Assembly: GCA_947179155.2 (NCBI GenBank)
Contig: OX359274.1
Coordinates: forward strand, 48,765,564 to 48,829,563
DNA from: Hedera helix
Lineage: Eukaryota > Streptophyta > Magnoliopsida > Apiales > Araliaceae
Direction: 5' to 3'
DNA: 64,000 nucleotides
In this document: in pieces, positions 34,490-46,548 of the stretch
Position numbering within the stretch: position 1 is the first letter of the stretch
How the letters are laid out: the number at the start of each line of letters is the position of its first letter
The notes under the pieces: generated by a model
What the model was told of the DNA's origin: nothing
Database searches by the model: none
Seen by the model: only the letters and a program-made list of their open reading frames with translations
Translations under genes and position numbers: made by a program

Positions 34490-35197
34490 TACCAAGGTTA
34501 TTAAATCAGGACCGGACTGCCTATTCGACCGGTAAAAATAGGAATTGGTCGGCACTCCAGTTCGGTTCAAATAAAAAAAACAGTTTTGGTCAAAACCCCA
34601 TCAAACTCGGCGACTCGGCGGTTGAACTAGTTGACCCGGTAACTGGTTTTACCGGTTCCCTGCTTTTTTTTTATATTTTAATTTAAACTTTTGAATTTGA
34701 TTGAATGTATCCTTGATTGAGTTTTGAGTTATGATCATGCTAAAGTATCTTTATTTTAATATAGATTTAATATTTATTTGAATTGTATAAAGTAAATATT
34801 GTACAAATAGATTTAATTTTTTTTTTACCGAATTTGATTGAATGTATCTTAAAGATGTTTATGTTCATTTGTATTTAATTTTATCACTCTTAAATCTTGA
34901 GTTTTGAGTTATGATCATGATTTAATATCTTTCTTTTTATATAGATTTAATATTTATTTGAATTGTATAAAGTAAATATTGTACAGATGGAATTATTTTT
35001 TTTGTTTGTAGATAAATTGATTAATTTTACATATTTACTAAATATTATATATAATATATAATAATAATTAATATATTTAATTATTTATTATTTATTACAT
35101 ATTAATGATGTCACCGATTCGACCACTGGTTGGACCAATGACTCATCCACCTGGTACCTTTTTCGGTTCGATGACCGATCCGAGTTTAAGAACCTTG
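34490..35197. mobile_element. TIR element, copy 2, with internal 180-bp direct duplication
   Basis: The left end (caaggttattaaatcaggacc) and the right end (gatccgagtttaagaacctt) mirror copy 1. Inside, the segment from gagttttgagttatgatcat to gtataaagtaaatattgtac is present twice (about 34716-34806 and 34898-34988). Confidence 0.5.
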
Positions 35198-35637
35198 TTT
35201 TCTATTGAACCAACTTGGTTAACAAATTGACATTTACGAAATTGCTAGCAGTTAACCTGCTGGCATACCTCACTCAATATGAAATGATATTAATTGAAGC
35301 ACTATCATCATAAATACCAATAGTTCATAGTAAATTAACTCACAATATCCATCTCTCAACTTAATTTGGATATAAATTTGTTAAAAAGGCAATGGAGTGG
35401 CAATATTTAACTTACACCTAATATAAAAACAAAGGAATAACACCTTCAAGCAATATATAGGTCTAAATATCAACCCAAACACATTGAATGACCAATAAAA
35501 AGCTATTCCTTGAGAGTGCGCATAGCTTTGATCCAGAGCAAGAGCGGGACCGAGAACAAGAAGAGACAGACCTCGAATGAGTTCTTGAGAGACGTGAAGA
35601 TTTGAATTTTGGAGATTTGCTGCATATTAATTGAAAA

Positions 35638-37172
35638 CTAGATATAACCCCGCGCTTTGCGGCGGAATTATTTATTTTTAAAAAAATATATATAATTAAA
35701 AATTATTTTTTGTGTGATTTAGAATACAAGAGTTAGTCTTTATTCATAGGGTGAATACAACACATGTTTAGATCAATCACCCATCAATTTAGGATAATAT
35801 CAAATTGGAATTATAGGATATAATTGTGGGATATAATATAAATATAGAATTGCTGTAATTTTGAGATATAATATTAGTTTAGATTTGTATTAATGTGATA
35901 ATGTTACTTTTCTTGTGTGATTAAAGAATTTTAAAAAAAATTATGCGTGAATTTTTTTTGTAAATAAAGTACAAAAGCCCAATTACGGGATACTATTATA
36001 TATTTTTTTCTTGAGAATTATTTGTAAGAAATTACGAATTCAAATTATTAGATAATATCATATATTTATGTGTCAAAGTAATTTGCAAAAATGTTATAAT
36101 AAAACAAATTCAAATGATTGGATAATATCAATTTGGAATTGTTGCAATATTGTGATATAATATAAGTTTATATTTATATGCGTGACATATTTATGTGATA
36201 ATGTTACATTGTTTTGTGTAAGTATGGAATTAAAAAAATATAGATGTAATTATAATAATTCCCAAAACCAAATTATTAGATAATATCAATTTGGAATTGC
36301 TACAATTTTGGGATATAATATCAGTTTAGATTTGTATATGTAACATATTTATGGGACAATGTTACATTTTTTTTTGTGAGTAAGAAATTAAAAAAAATTA
36401 AAAATTTATGTGTGGAAATTATTTATAAAATTACATATTTTTGTGGCTGAAAATTATTTATAAATTAAAAATTCAAATTATTAGATAATATCATATATTT
36501 ATATGTCAGAGTTATCTACAAAAATAGGATAATAAAACAATTCAAAAATCATATTATTGGATTTTGTCAATTTGGGATTGCTGCAATATTGAGATATAAT
36601 AGTAAAAATGTAAATAATGATAGTTTGACACGCACAGATGTGTGCATCTAATTAAAGGATAATTTAAAAATTGGGAACCAGAGTGAATTGGCGTTAACTA
36701 TAAATAAATTACCTTATACGTGAGAGAAATTGAATTTTCTTGTTGTAGAAAAAACTCTAGAAGTGGAGGTAATTGAGGACTATAGAAGATGAGAGAGATA
36801 AAGAGGATAGATAAGTGTTGGTGTAGGAAAACCTAGAAGTGGATGGAGATGAGATCGCAGGGATAGATAGGAAGAGCTTAATTATCGCGGGCAACATTAA
36901 AAATGAGTTGCTCCCAAACACCTTAACAGTAAAGTACAATTTAAAAGTGACTGATTTGAAGTATATTTTGTTTTACCAAATTACACATAGTATGTCATAT
37001 TTTTTCTCCAAGTGGTATTTTTAATTTTTTAAAACTGATTGTTATACGATAAAAACTAATGTGCTAAGAAAATTATAAAATGAAGAAAGTATTCAATAAG
37101 GATAATAATATAAAAAATATCCTAATGAATTAAACTAATACGATCAATATTCCGTTTGTTTTGGTGTGTGGT

Positions 37173-37206
<34 letters not shown>

Positions 37207-40200
37207 AATTCAGTTATTAAATGGAGTAACTAATTAAAGAAAGTATTATTTTAAGAGTAATATAGCATTTTATTTTTAAACGACAAAAGATTAAGGTTAA
37301 AAAATATATATAATTAAAAATTATTTCTAGTATAATTAGGAATAAAAGAGTTAGTCTTTACTTATAGGGTGAATAAAACACGTGTTTATATCAGTCAGCT
37401 ATTAATTTGGGATATAATATCATTTTGAAATTGTTGCAATTTTGGGATATAATATCAATTTACATTTGTATTTATAGGATAATAAAACAATTCAAAAAGA
37501 GTTAGTCTTTATTTATTGGGTGAATAAAACACGTGTTTAGATAAGTCACTTATCAATTCGGGATATAATTATGGGATATAATATTATTTTGGAATTGTTG
37601 CAATTTTGGGATATAATATCAGTTTACATTTGTATTTATGGGATAATAAAACAATTCAAAAATCAAATTATCTGTAAAAATGGGTCAGAATTATCTGTTA
37701 AGTGTTAGAGCTGTCGACGCCGGGATTTTCGTCGTTTCGTTTTTTATTAATTAAAAGAAGCCCTTTCCAATTTTAGCCTTTTGAATTAAATGTGATTTTG
37801 AAAAGGGTCGGCTTAGTGTCGACGGGGTTTCGAAATGTCGATTTCTTTATGAGCCAATTGACCAGAGTCGTCAGTTTGTATATTTAAAATGGATGTACCA
37901 ACTCATCCGAATTTTATTTTCGTAATCGCTGGCTCATGTGTGACTCCGAGTTAATTGGTCCGCAAATCGAGATTCATAGAGTTCGGGGGCTTGCTTAAGC
38001 GAGTGGAAGGTGTTAGGCACCCCCCGACTTCCGTGAAACACGGTTACCGCAATCTCAATGTTTTTCTATCCTTTTAAATCCTAAAATGTGTGTATGTGTG
38101 TGTGTGTGTGCGTGTGTGCCTAAATGAATGTTGTTGGAATACTTTATTTTGAAAGTGCTTCAGAAATCTCGTTAACCCTATGCACAAAGGATTTGATTTA
38201 ATCGAATAGTTCATTTTTATTGTTTTTGTTTCGATAATAAAACCGATGATATTTTGTAAAACATATTTTTTCAAATCCTTCGCCAAATAGGAATAGAGCT
38301 CATCCGACACTTACAATTTTATTTTAGCCTACGGATGATCTAATATCCTACTTTGATTTATTTTATGCAAATCTTTATCATTTCATTCCAAAATCATTTT
38401 CTCGCGTCAAAAGGAAAAACCAAGCATTAAAATGGCGTTGGAGTTATTCATGGGCATGTGAGCCATCCAAATAACCCCAAACGCCCACAATCGCACATTT
38501 CACTATCACGGGGCCTTAAACCCGATTTTCGACTCGATGTCGTTTTAAGGCCCAAAAATTTACATATTTACATAAAGGTGCATCGCGATCGTTACATACG
38601 TAAAAGCTATAAAATAAACTAAAAGGATATCATCGGGAGGTTAGGAGGAGATTCCATCCGTAATAAATCCTCCCTAACCGTCCCTAATCCACAGATCTAC
38701 AACATATGTTGACTACATTGGATCTAAACTCAAAATACACAAAATCAAACTATTTACATAGCAATGCACCGAATATTTTCGGATCTACAGTAGATCCACC
38801 CAACAAATGCAATAAGAACAAAATAGAACTATATCTAAAAGATTTACAAGATAAAACACAACGAAGCTATAAAACTCGGATTTTTTCACATTCCAATCGA
38901 TGCAATAGACGCTTTAACACTTGAAAATCAACATAGGATACAAAGATTGCATAAAAGAGGAAGAAATATCACTTTTTCCTCTCTTCTTCTCTCATTTTTT
39001 CTCTCTTTTCCGCTCTCCCCGTCGCCTTTCTCTCTCTATTTTCTTTTTCCGCCCGCCTCTGCCGAAAATGAAACTGGAAATGGCGATTTAGCAACTTCAT
39101 ATCTTGGCCGCAGATGCACCTGCGGCTGGCCGCAGGTGCAGCTGCGGCTGGCTCCGGTGTTTTCCTCGATTTCCGCATCTGATGTCGGTCTCTCGTTTTT
39201 TCGCTGGAAGGCTCGTATTTTGCACTCCGGAAATCCCTGGAAAACGTGCCATATTGTTCTGGGAGGCTAGTTCGGAGGGCTGCGACTTGATATAGAATTT
39301 GTTAATTGTGCTTGGCTTCCAGGGGGCGCTGCCCCCTTTCCACCCCCGCCAGCTCACCGGCGAGCTGGGCAGTCGCTCGCTCACCGGGGAGCGAGACCCC
39401 CGAACATCGTAAGCGTAGTGGCCATTAGTCGCCTTTTGTGATCAACTCAGGTTTTTCTGGATCAACTGTTTGCCTTGCCCCAAGTGACCGGATGCTCGTT
39501 GTCCGTTGTGGCGGCTTTGACCGTAAATCGTTGGGGTAGCTTCGTGTTGGGGTCCATCCTCCTTTTCGCATGTCGGGTCAAGCGACGATTTTGCCCTCCT
39601 GCCAGTGTTAGTAGAGATGTGCAAAATTTGGGTGTCTACAAGAGTCTCTATTTATAGGGTAAATAAAAAACGTGCTACATCAATCACCCATGAATTTGGG
39701 ATAATATCAGTTTGAAATTGCTTAAATTATGCAATATAAAATAAATTTAAATTTGTTACAATCTTGGGATATAAATATTAGTTTAGATTTGTTTGCTGCA
39801 ATTTTTAACTTTATAATATCATTATTTTTTTGTGCGAGTATGAAATTAAAAAAAATCTTAAAAATTTTATTGGATAATATCACAATAAAACATGTTTTAG
39901 ATCAATCATCCATGAATTTGGGATAATACCAATTTGTGATTGCTTAAATTTTGTGATATAAAAGCAATACGGATTTGATGCAATTTTGTATTCGTGACAT
40001 ATTTATGGGTAATATCAGATTTTTATGTGAGAGAGTTATCGTGTGAGAATTAGTTGTAAAAAAATTTAAATTCCAAATCATTTGTCAATGTGAAATATTA
40101 AATAATTATCTGCAACAAATATGGGATAATAATAAATTTTTATGTGGTTGTAAAAAAATTCAACTAAGTATTGTGTGATAGTTCAAAAATAAATAATTTT

Positions 40201-40871
40201 TATTAATAGACAGTTCCAGATTTTAATGGGATAATACTCAATATCGAAATTATTGGATAATATCATAATAAAACATGTTCTAGATCAATCATTCATGAAT
40301 TTGGGATAATATCAATTTGTGATTGCTTAAATTTTGGGATATAAAAACAATATGGATTTGATGCAATTTTGTGACATATTTATGGGTAATATCAATTTTT
40401 TTTATGTGAGAGAGTTATCGTATGAGAAATAGTTGTAAAAAAAAATTATCTTCCAAATTATTTGTCAATATGAAATATTATATAATTATCTGCAACAATT
40501 ATGGGATAATAATAAATATTTATGTAGTTGTAAAAAAGTTCAATGAAATATTGTGTGATAGTTCAAAAATAAATAATTCTTATTAATGGATAGTTTCATA
40601 TTTTTATGGAATAATATTCAAAACTGAAATTATTGGATAATATCATAATAAAACATGTTTTAGATCAAATCATCCATGAATTTATGTGAGAGAGTTATGT
40701 GATAATATTAAATTATTGGATGAAATTTTTATGTGAGAGAGTTATGGGATAATATTAAATTATTTGATGGGATTTTTATGTGAGAGAGTTATGAAAAAAG
40801 TTAACTGCATAAAAGATTGACACTTGGCATAATATGGTGTCAATGTACTGCATTTTAATATATATAATAGA
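35638..40871 (-). mobile_element. Non-autonomous Helitron, about 3.3 kb plus a nested solo LTR
   Basis: On the minus strand the element begins TCTATTATATATATTAAAA directly after a host A (plus 40872). It ends with a GC-rich hairpin (CCGCCGCAAAGCGCGGGG, plus 35647-35664), a short AT-rich spacer and CTAG (35638-35641) before a host T. Insertion between A and T without target duplication, the TC start, and the hairpin with CTRR end are the Helitron hallmarks. The interior holds many diverged copies of ggataatatcaatttgg and gcaattttgggatataatat segments (35690-36600, 37310-37690, 39650-40800). There is no Rep/helicase gene. Stretch 36640-36960 is different in composition and may be captured host DNA, origin unknown. 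Confidence 0.75.
37712..39640 (-). mobile_element. Solo LTR, about 1.93 kb, nested in the Helitron
   Basis: The minus-strand reading starts TGTAGACACCCAAATTTTGC and ends GGCGTCGACA, matching 29838-31771. Flanks are AGAGC and AGAGT, a 5-bp duplication with one change. It interrupts the Helitron repeats, so it inserted later. GC-rich palindromic blocks (gccgcagatgcacctgcggc, gccgcaggtgcagctgcggc) lie near 39111-39145. Confidence 0.75.
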
Positions 40872-41599
40872 TATTAGAACTGAAGAAAAGGATAAGGCAA
40901 CCAAAAACAATGTCCATGTAACACGATTCTACCTCTTGCTCTTACTCCGACTATTACTTCTGTTGTAGCTATAACTCCTTCCTTTTGAGTGACTTGGACT
41001 CCGGCTTGAATCTTATTCCTTCACCTATGGTAAAAAGAATGGATGGTAAAAGAATGCGGGTGTATTTGAAAAACATCAAAACATAAGAACATTATGAATG
41101 TTACTAAATATTGGTTCAAATCATACTCGAATTACTCCCCTATAAAAGGCATTCTGAAACTCAGACTCATCCAATTTCCTGATCTGTAGACAAAAAAAAA
41201 AGAATATACTTCCTCATAACAATATACTGAAGCACTTCAAGAATCAACGGATATAACCCATAAAAAACAAATAAGTGAACTAATATTTAGAAGCTAACCT
41301 TATGATCTGACTCTGAAGCTAACACCACCAGCGAACGATATGGAGTACAGCGACGAGTACATGAAATGACTCTTCGACTTGGAATCCATTAGCTAAAATT
41401 TTACTTCAATTCCTTTGAATAACTTAACATGGAGAAAGAGGGGTAAAGAAAAATCTAGGGTTTGTTCCAGACGATGTGGCTAGAGAAAGAAGAAGGTTGC
41501 CAAATATGAGATAACATGAAACTAAAAACGAAGATTAGGGCCAAGACTGAGACTTAGCTTTTGGGAGCGTGAAAATAATGGAATGAGTTTTGGCGGATA

Positions 41600-41845
41600 A
41601 TTTTTATTTAAGAGGGATGGTTTTTTTTCCTCTATAGTGACGGTCTAACCGTCGCTATAGGTCCTATTTTCTATTTTATAGCGACGGTCAGGAGTCGATT
41701 GTCGTTATAGTACCTATTTTTTCATTCTATAAAGACAGTCAGGAGTCGATCATCTCTATTAGTGGATAATTTATTAGATTTTTTTCCCTCCTATAGCAAC
41801 GGTTAGGAGTCGTTCATCGCTATAGGGCCTATTTTCCCTCAACTA
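41600..41845. repeat. Subterminal-type repeats tatagcgacggt, four diverged units
   Basis: Units of the form tata-gcgacggt-caggagtcgat-cgctata recur at about 41635, 41678, 41736 and 41795, each partly self-complementary. Such arrays are typical of subterminal regions of CACTA or related DNA transposons. No transposase adjoins it here, and the boundaries are unclear. Confidence 0.5.
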
Positions 41846-41924
41846 AAGATTTATGATAATTTGGTTTCAGCTGTTTTTGGCAATTGTGATGATTACGTCG
41901 TCCCCGCCATAGGCGAGTGGGAGA

Positions 41925-42297
41925 TGTTGAATTTTGGGTATCCAAATGGGGAGCCCATAGAGGGTCTGACCCATTTGGTTTGATGGTCAGATAACCCAAC
42001 AAGACTTAATCAGTTACCGTTTATTTTTATAATGTTAATTTGACTAGCTTGTTGGAGGTCTTTTAGGGAGTGGATTAAACCACTCCGCCTATAAGAAACC
42101 ACATCTCTCAGCATACGTGATCAACCTAATAATTATTAACACTGCCAATATAGTGAGCTCCTAAGATAACAATTGAATTCTTAATTGTTATGGATCATGG
42201 ATTTCTTCTCTGTTCTCATCCCACAGGGATTGTAGATCAGAGACGCCGTTTGGGTTTGGGTTAGACAGTACAATTTTTTCCGCATCAAATGTTAACA
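41925..42297 (+). repeat. Candidate Copia-type LTR (solo or 3' LTR)
   Basis: TGTTGAATTTTGGG follows a purine-rich tract (aggcgagtgggaga). The segment ends ATGTTAACA, giving near-inverse TGTTGA/TTAACA termini about 373 bp apart. No primer-binding site follows and no second copy was found in the window. Confidence 0.4.
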
Positions 42298-42424
42298 CGC
42301 TTCGAGAGGTAAATCTTTAGTTTTCGTTCCATGTAAACAATTAATAACATACATGTATTTAATCTTACAATATATATTGTCGTCTAATTAAGTTTGTCTG
42401 CATGGCCACTTTAAGTTAGCTCAT

Positions 42425-42650
42425 CCTTCACTTACGTAAGAGGTTTATAATCGAATGGAATTAGAGCTAGGGAATTAAATAAATTAGCTATGTGCAGCTA
42501 TAAATTAAGCTCCTTCGGCTGCACATGGATATTAAAGTTTCTTCGCTGTCTAAAAAAAAGTTCCTAAGATCGCATGAATGCCAGGAATAAAAAATAAAAG
42601 GAAACCAACGACATTACTTAAAATTTGATACACTTAAAAAGCTATATTAC
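42425..42650. repeat. Segment inverted relative to 25965-26205
   Basis: This is the partner of the segment near the foldback MITE. It ends less than 100 bp from the 3' end of the WAK-like gene, so the copy at 26 kb probably derives from WAK-like 3' flanking sequence. Confidence 0.7.
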
Positions 42651-42746
42651 AGGCATGCTAAAAGGATACTTAAGAGAAACTAAGTAAATTCAAGAGCTAG
42701 TGAAAATGATGTTCTTCACCTTATGACTGAAGACCTAATTTATATA

Positions 42747-45503
42747 TCACCTAGGGTTATTTACTGGGAAAAGTAAATGTCTACTGTCCATGCCATATTG
42801 TCCAGAGAAGTTCTCAGTACTGGTATAAGGATATATTGACACAGCATAGAGATCAGATTGCTCAGTCTCGTCCGTTAAGCTCATAGCCTCTTCATGTATG
42901 TAGACGATTAACTACCCAAGGATGTTTAGTGAACTTCCTTAAACCTTCTAATTCCATTGCCACATCCTTCATCGCGGGTCTTTCCTCACCACTCAGATTA
43001 AGGCACTTCTTTACAAGTTGAGCAACTGCTTGTAGCTGCTCTAAACTCCCTTCCCTTACCACTCGAGGCTCTAGAATTTGAAACAAACGGTTTTCCTTTA
43101 CAGACATTATGAAATATGTGGCTAGATTCCTTTCTTTTTGTGGTCTCTCCATGGAAAGTGGCTTTCTCCCTGTCAAGAGCTCAGCAAGAACTACTCCATA
43201 GCTATAAACATCGCTTTTGTCTGCCAATTGGCTTGTTTGGAAATATTCCGGATCCAAGTACCCCAGTGTCCCTTGGACTAATGTGGTCACTTGAGTTTGA
43301 TCCAAGGGTACTAGCCTTGATGCTCCAAAATCTGAAATTTTTGTCGTGCCACTCTCATCCAATAGTATGTTGGCTGATTTGACATCTCTGTGAATGATGG
43401 GCATGGAAGCTGCGGAGTGAAGATATGCAAGAGCACCTGCAGATTCTGAAGCTATTCTTAAACGATTTTCCAAAGATAACCATGCCATGCCTCCTTTGTT
43501 GTTGTGGATATGGTGAAATAAAGTACCATTTGAGACAAATTCATAAACCAACAAGGGGACTTCACTCTCCAAACAACACCCCAAAAGCTTCACTACATTT
43601 CTGTGGTTGACCTGTGTAAGAATAATCACCTCATTGATGAATTGCTCTATTTGACTATCATCCATTATTCTTGACTTTTTGATTGCAACTACGCGATGAT
43701 CGGGTAAAATGCCTTTGTACACCGTGCCATAACCACCACGACCAACAATCCTATTAGCAGCGTAGTTGTTGGTGGCTTTCTCTAGCTCTTCAGCTGTGTA
43801 AACTTTCGTGGACTCAACACCGCCTTCATTGGAAGTAATTTGTTGTTCCAACAGCACACCGCCGTTTTGCTGAAAAAAATTCTCTCTGACTTTGATGAGG
43901 TTTCTTCTCTTGATGCTAAAATACAACCAACTTATTCCAATGATGAGGGACAAGAAGCCGAATCCCAAACCTGCATGCAATTTGGACACAAAATTGTAAA
44001 ACTACAGAAATCTTAAACACTAATTAACAAGAAATTATATAATTCTTCACAAACAAAACTATTTATACTTACCTACTGTAATTAGATCATAAACATTAAA
44101 AACAAAGAATTTGGCTAAACAGCAGTATACGAACTTGTTTAATTTTCAATATGATATGTCGAGTTTAAACTTTTGAGTAATGAGTTACCTAGTGAGAGCT
44201 TGATAAGTGGAAATTCAGAGTTTTCCGCAATGCAACCACGGCTATTTTCCTTGCCATCCCCATAGTATCCATCTGGACAAGAACAATTATAACTTCCCAG
44301 AGTATTAATGCAAATCTTCTCGCACATATTTTTATTTGGATCAGCACATTCGTCGATATCTATTAAAGAACATCACATCATAGTCACAATAAATTAGAGA
44401 TACATTAGTGAAAGGACAATTTTTGAGAAATTTTTTTGTTTAATTTCCCAAATATATTCCTAGTAAGATAAACTTTATTAAAGAGGAATATACAATTGCA
44501 ACCCTTAGCTACATAAAACGCAATTGATCATTTCATCAGGATTCGGACTGCGTCCAATCCAAATCCGTATCAGTGTTGTTCAACTTACCTTGGCAGCCTG
44601 GACTGAGATATGGATTGCCCTCATAACCTTCAAGGCAGGTACAACTATATCCTCCAAAACCAGTATCCGAATCAGTGCAGTAACTATTAGATTGGCACGC
44701 GAAATCATTAGAGTCACGAGCTTCATCACAAGTTTTATTCCCAATCGCCCAGTCGAGTACTATTGGAACAGTAGCCATGGTTCTGTTCAAGAAGGTTGGA
44801 TCAGAAAAATCCGATGCACCATGAAATTTGAAGCTATTTTTCTCACCTAAAAAGGCATAGCTGCAAGGATCAAATGACCAGACCCCAGTGTGGTTGTTCA
44901 AGGAACCAAGGTTAGTATAATAATACTTGAGACCTTTTGGTATTAGTGTTTGGCAACAACCAATGCCAGAACAACCGTAATCAGGCACATCTTTAGCCTT
45001 GGAACATAAGGAAACGCATCCGCTGGTGAAATTAATCTGTTTGGACCCTGTTATAAGGGCTAGATCATCACAACCGATGACCGTGAACATGTTTTCGTCG
45101 GAGATGCTAGCAAATTTGTGTATGCAATATAATTTTCGGTTAAACCACCGGTTTGATTATAGCACTGTCTAGCCATGACATTAGAGATGCGCATTTGAGT
45201 ATCTGATATATTATAAACCTCAATATTGAGAGTAGTTATGAAGGCCTTGGGTGGGTTGAAAGAAGTGTTGCAATTAATGTCAAACCATGGGTCTATTGAA
45301 CAGCCCGAGCCCACACCGATGCCAAATAGATATGGCACGGTTAGGTTTCCGCATAGGCGTGGGCATCCTGGCTTAGTAGTGACCGCAGCCTTGGTGATGG
45401 TGGAGTTGGTGGTGCTGGCGGTGGTGATATTAGTCTCGGATGTGGCCAGCGTTAACGCCGCGGCAAGCCAACCGGCAAAAACTAAGGCTACAAGGTAGTG
45501 CAT
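42747..45503 (-). pseudogene. Wall-associated-kinase-like receptor gene with two single-base frame lesions
   Basis: Exons: 44589-45503, 44189-44359, and 43970 to the original end at 42747. Exon 1 encodes a signal peptide (MHYLVALVFAGWLAAALTLA), a Cys-rich galacturonan-binding domain (CPRLCGNLTVPYLFGIGVG) and the WAK region up to GCCQTLIPKGLKYY, then an EGF-like part. Exon 2 encodes a calcium-binding EGF repeat (DIDECADPNK, CSCPDGYYGDG). Exon 3 has a membrane segment (FLSLIIGISWLYF), GRGGYGTVYKG, VAIKK, HRDVKSANILLDE and DFGASR. The HRD arginine marks an RD kinase. WAKs span the plasma membrane, bind pectin and signal in growth and defence. Lesion 1: near 45113-45118 one base is missing (exon 1 is 915 bp; 916 fits exon 2). 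Lesion 2: near 42893-42905 the frame shifts, so translation stops at 42892 instead of running to HLLFPVNNPR. Either could be a sequencing error; lesion 1 alone would remove the kinase. Confidence 0.85.
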
Positions 45504-45867
45504 GTTTTTTTGGATGGGATGAATGAATGTTAGGATTTATGTGTGAGGGAGACAGATTGAGCTTCAAATATGCAACTTATTTAATTGTACCCTGTGTTTT
45601 GCACTCATTTTGTTACCCTAGCTAGTAATATTACCAAAGTTTTGAGTTTTTAACTTATATATAAATATTTACGTACAAGTAGTTGACTTACTATAGGGCT
45701 TGGTCATAAAAATCATCAATCACCAACCGGCCACTCATCACTGTAGGGTATAGATTTGACTATTAACAAAGTGGAAAATTAAAAATTAAGAGTAAGAGAT
45801 ACAGCGAGGGTGTGTGATAATGTTTGAATAAAATGAGCTCGACCTAGTCAAGAAGTCTTTGGGCGTG

Positions 45868-45919
45868 TGACGTAATTAGTGACGTAGTAGACTTTGGGCG
45901 TGTGACGTAATTAGTGACA
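45868..45919. promoter_or_regulatory. Duplicated as-1-like motif upstream of the WAK-like gene
   Basis: TGACG-7-TGACG (TGACGTAATTAGTGACG) lies at 45868-45884. A second copy with one change (TGACGTAATTAGTGACA) lies at 45903-45919, as part of a 35-bp tandem duplication. The spacing equals that of the as-1 element, bound by TGA bZIP factors and responsive to salicylic acid. The site is 365-416 bp upstream of the start codon. Confidence 0.5.
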
Positions 45920-45999
45920 TACTATTTCTAATATAGTATACAAAAAAAAAGTTATTACTGATATTGACCCCACTCATTTTATAAAAATTTTAGTAGTTG

Positions 46000-46503
46000 A
46001 CTCATATTTTGAGAATATTATACTTTTTTTTTACTTAAAATAATATATACAATTTATTTTCAAATTTCATTATTTTTCAAACTCTAATTGTAACTTTCAA
46101 AGGCAGACAAATAAGGTTAATATTAAAAAAATTAATTTACCTTTAAGATCAAATAAATAAGATTAATATTATGACTAATATTAAATTTCTTAAATAATCT
46201 TAAATATACATGTTATCATTGTATTTGTATGCAATAAAATTCTTAAGATCCACTAAGATCAAATATAGTAATCACATCTGTATCTAAGACGTATTTGAAA
46301 AATATTGGGACTCATAATTTTCCTCTAATATAAAAATATTTTGTTATAGACGATTTCATATTTATATTGAATTAAAAAAAATATATATAAAGTTTTATTT
46401 TATGTTTTTTTTGTTAATATTACATTAATTCTGTGTTGAAAAGTTTCTAAAAAAAATTCAGCCCCTCCCACCCGAATTTTGGCTACGCCTCTGAATATAG
46501 CAA

Positions 46504-46548
<45 letters not shown>

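Larger units (their letters stand above)
32137..35285. repeat. Arm B of the inverted segmental duplication (partner 26720-28549)
   Basis: Blocks matching arm A appear in inverted order from ttggttgaccttaacaaac (32137) to ttaacctgctggcatacctc (near 35270). Arm B is longer because of insertions at about 32980-33255, 33435-33799 and 33993-35197. It preserves the empty target of the MITE found at 28287 in arm A. Confidence 0.75.
35510..41183 (-). pseudogene. SR splicing factor (SR34/SR30-type) C-terminal exons, split by a Helitron
   Basis: Three minus-strand exons join in frame. 41127-41183 encodes the end of RRM2 (IRKLDESEFQNAFYRGVIR). 40933-41024 encodes VKE, a stop, then DSSRSPSHSKGRSYSYNRSN and SRSKSK. 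35619 down to about 35510 continues the RS domain (KSPKFKSSRLSRTHSRSVSS, then CSRSRSCSGSK). SF2/ASF-like plant SR proteins have two RRMs and an Arg/Ser tail, bind exonic enhancers and act in spliceosome assembly in nuclear speckles. The stop falls at the conserved Tyr of the KEYDS segment (TAA where TAT/TAC is expected). The last intron holds a 5.2-kb Helitron. RRM1 and most of RRM2 were not found. A short frame at about 41293-41393 (MDSKSKSHFMYSS) could be another remnant exon, but I cannot place it. Confidence 0.75.
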
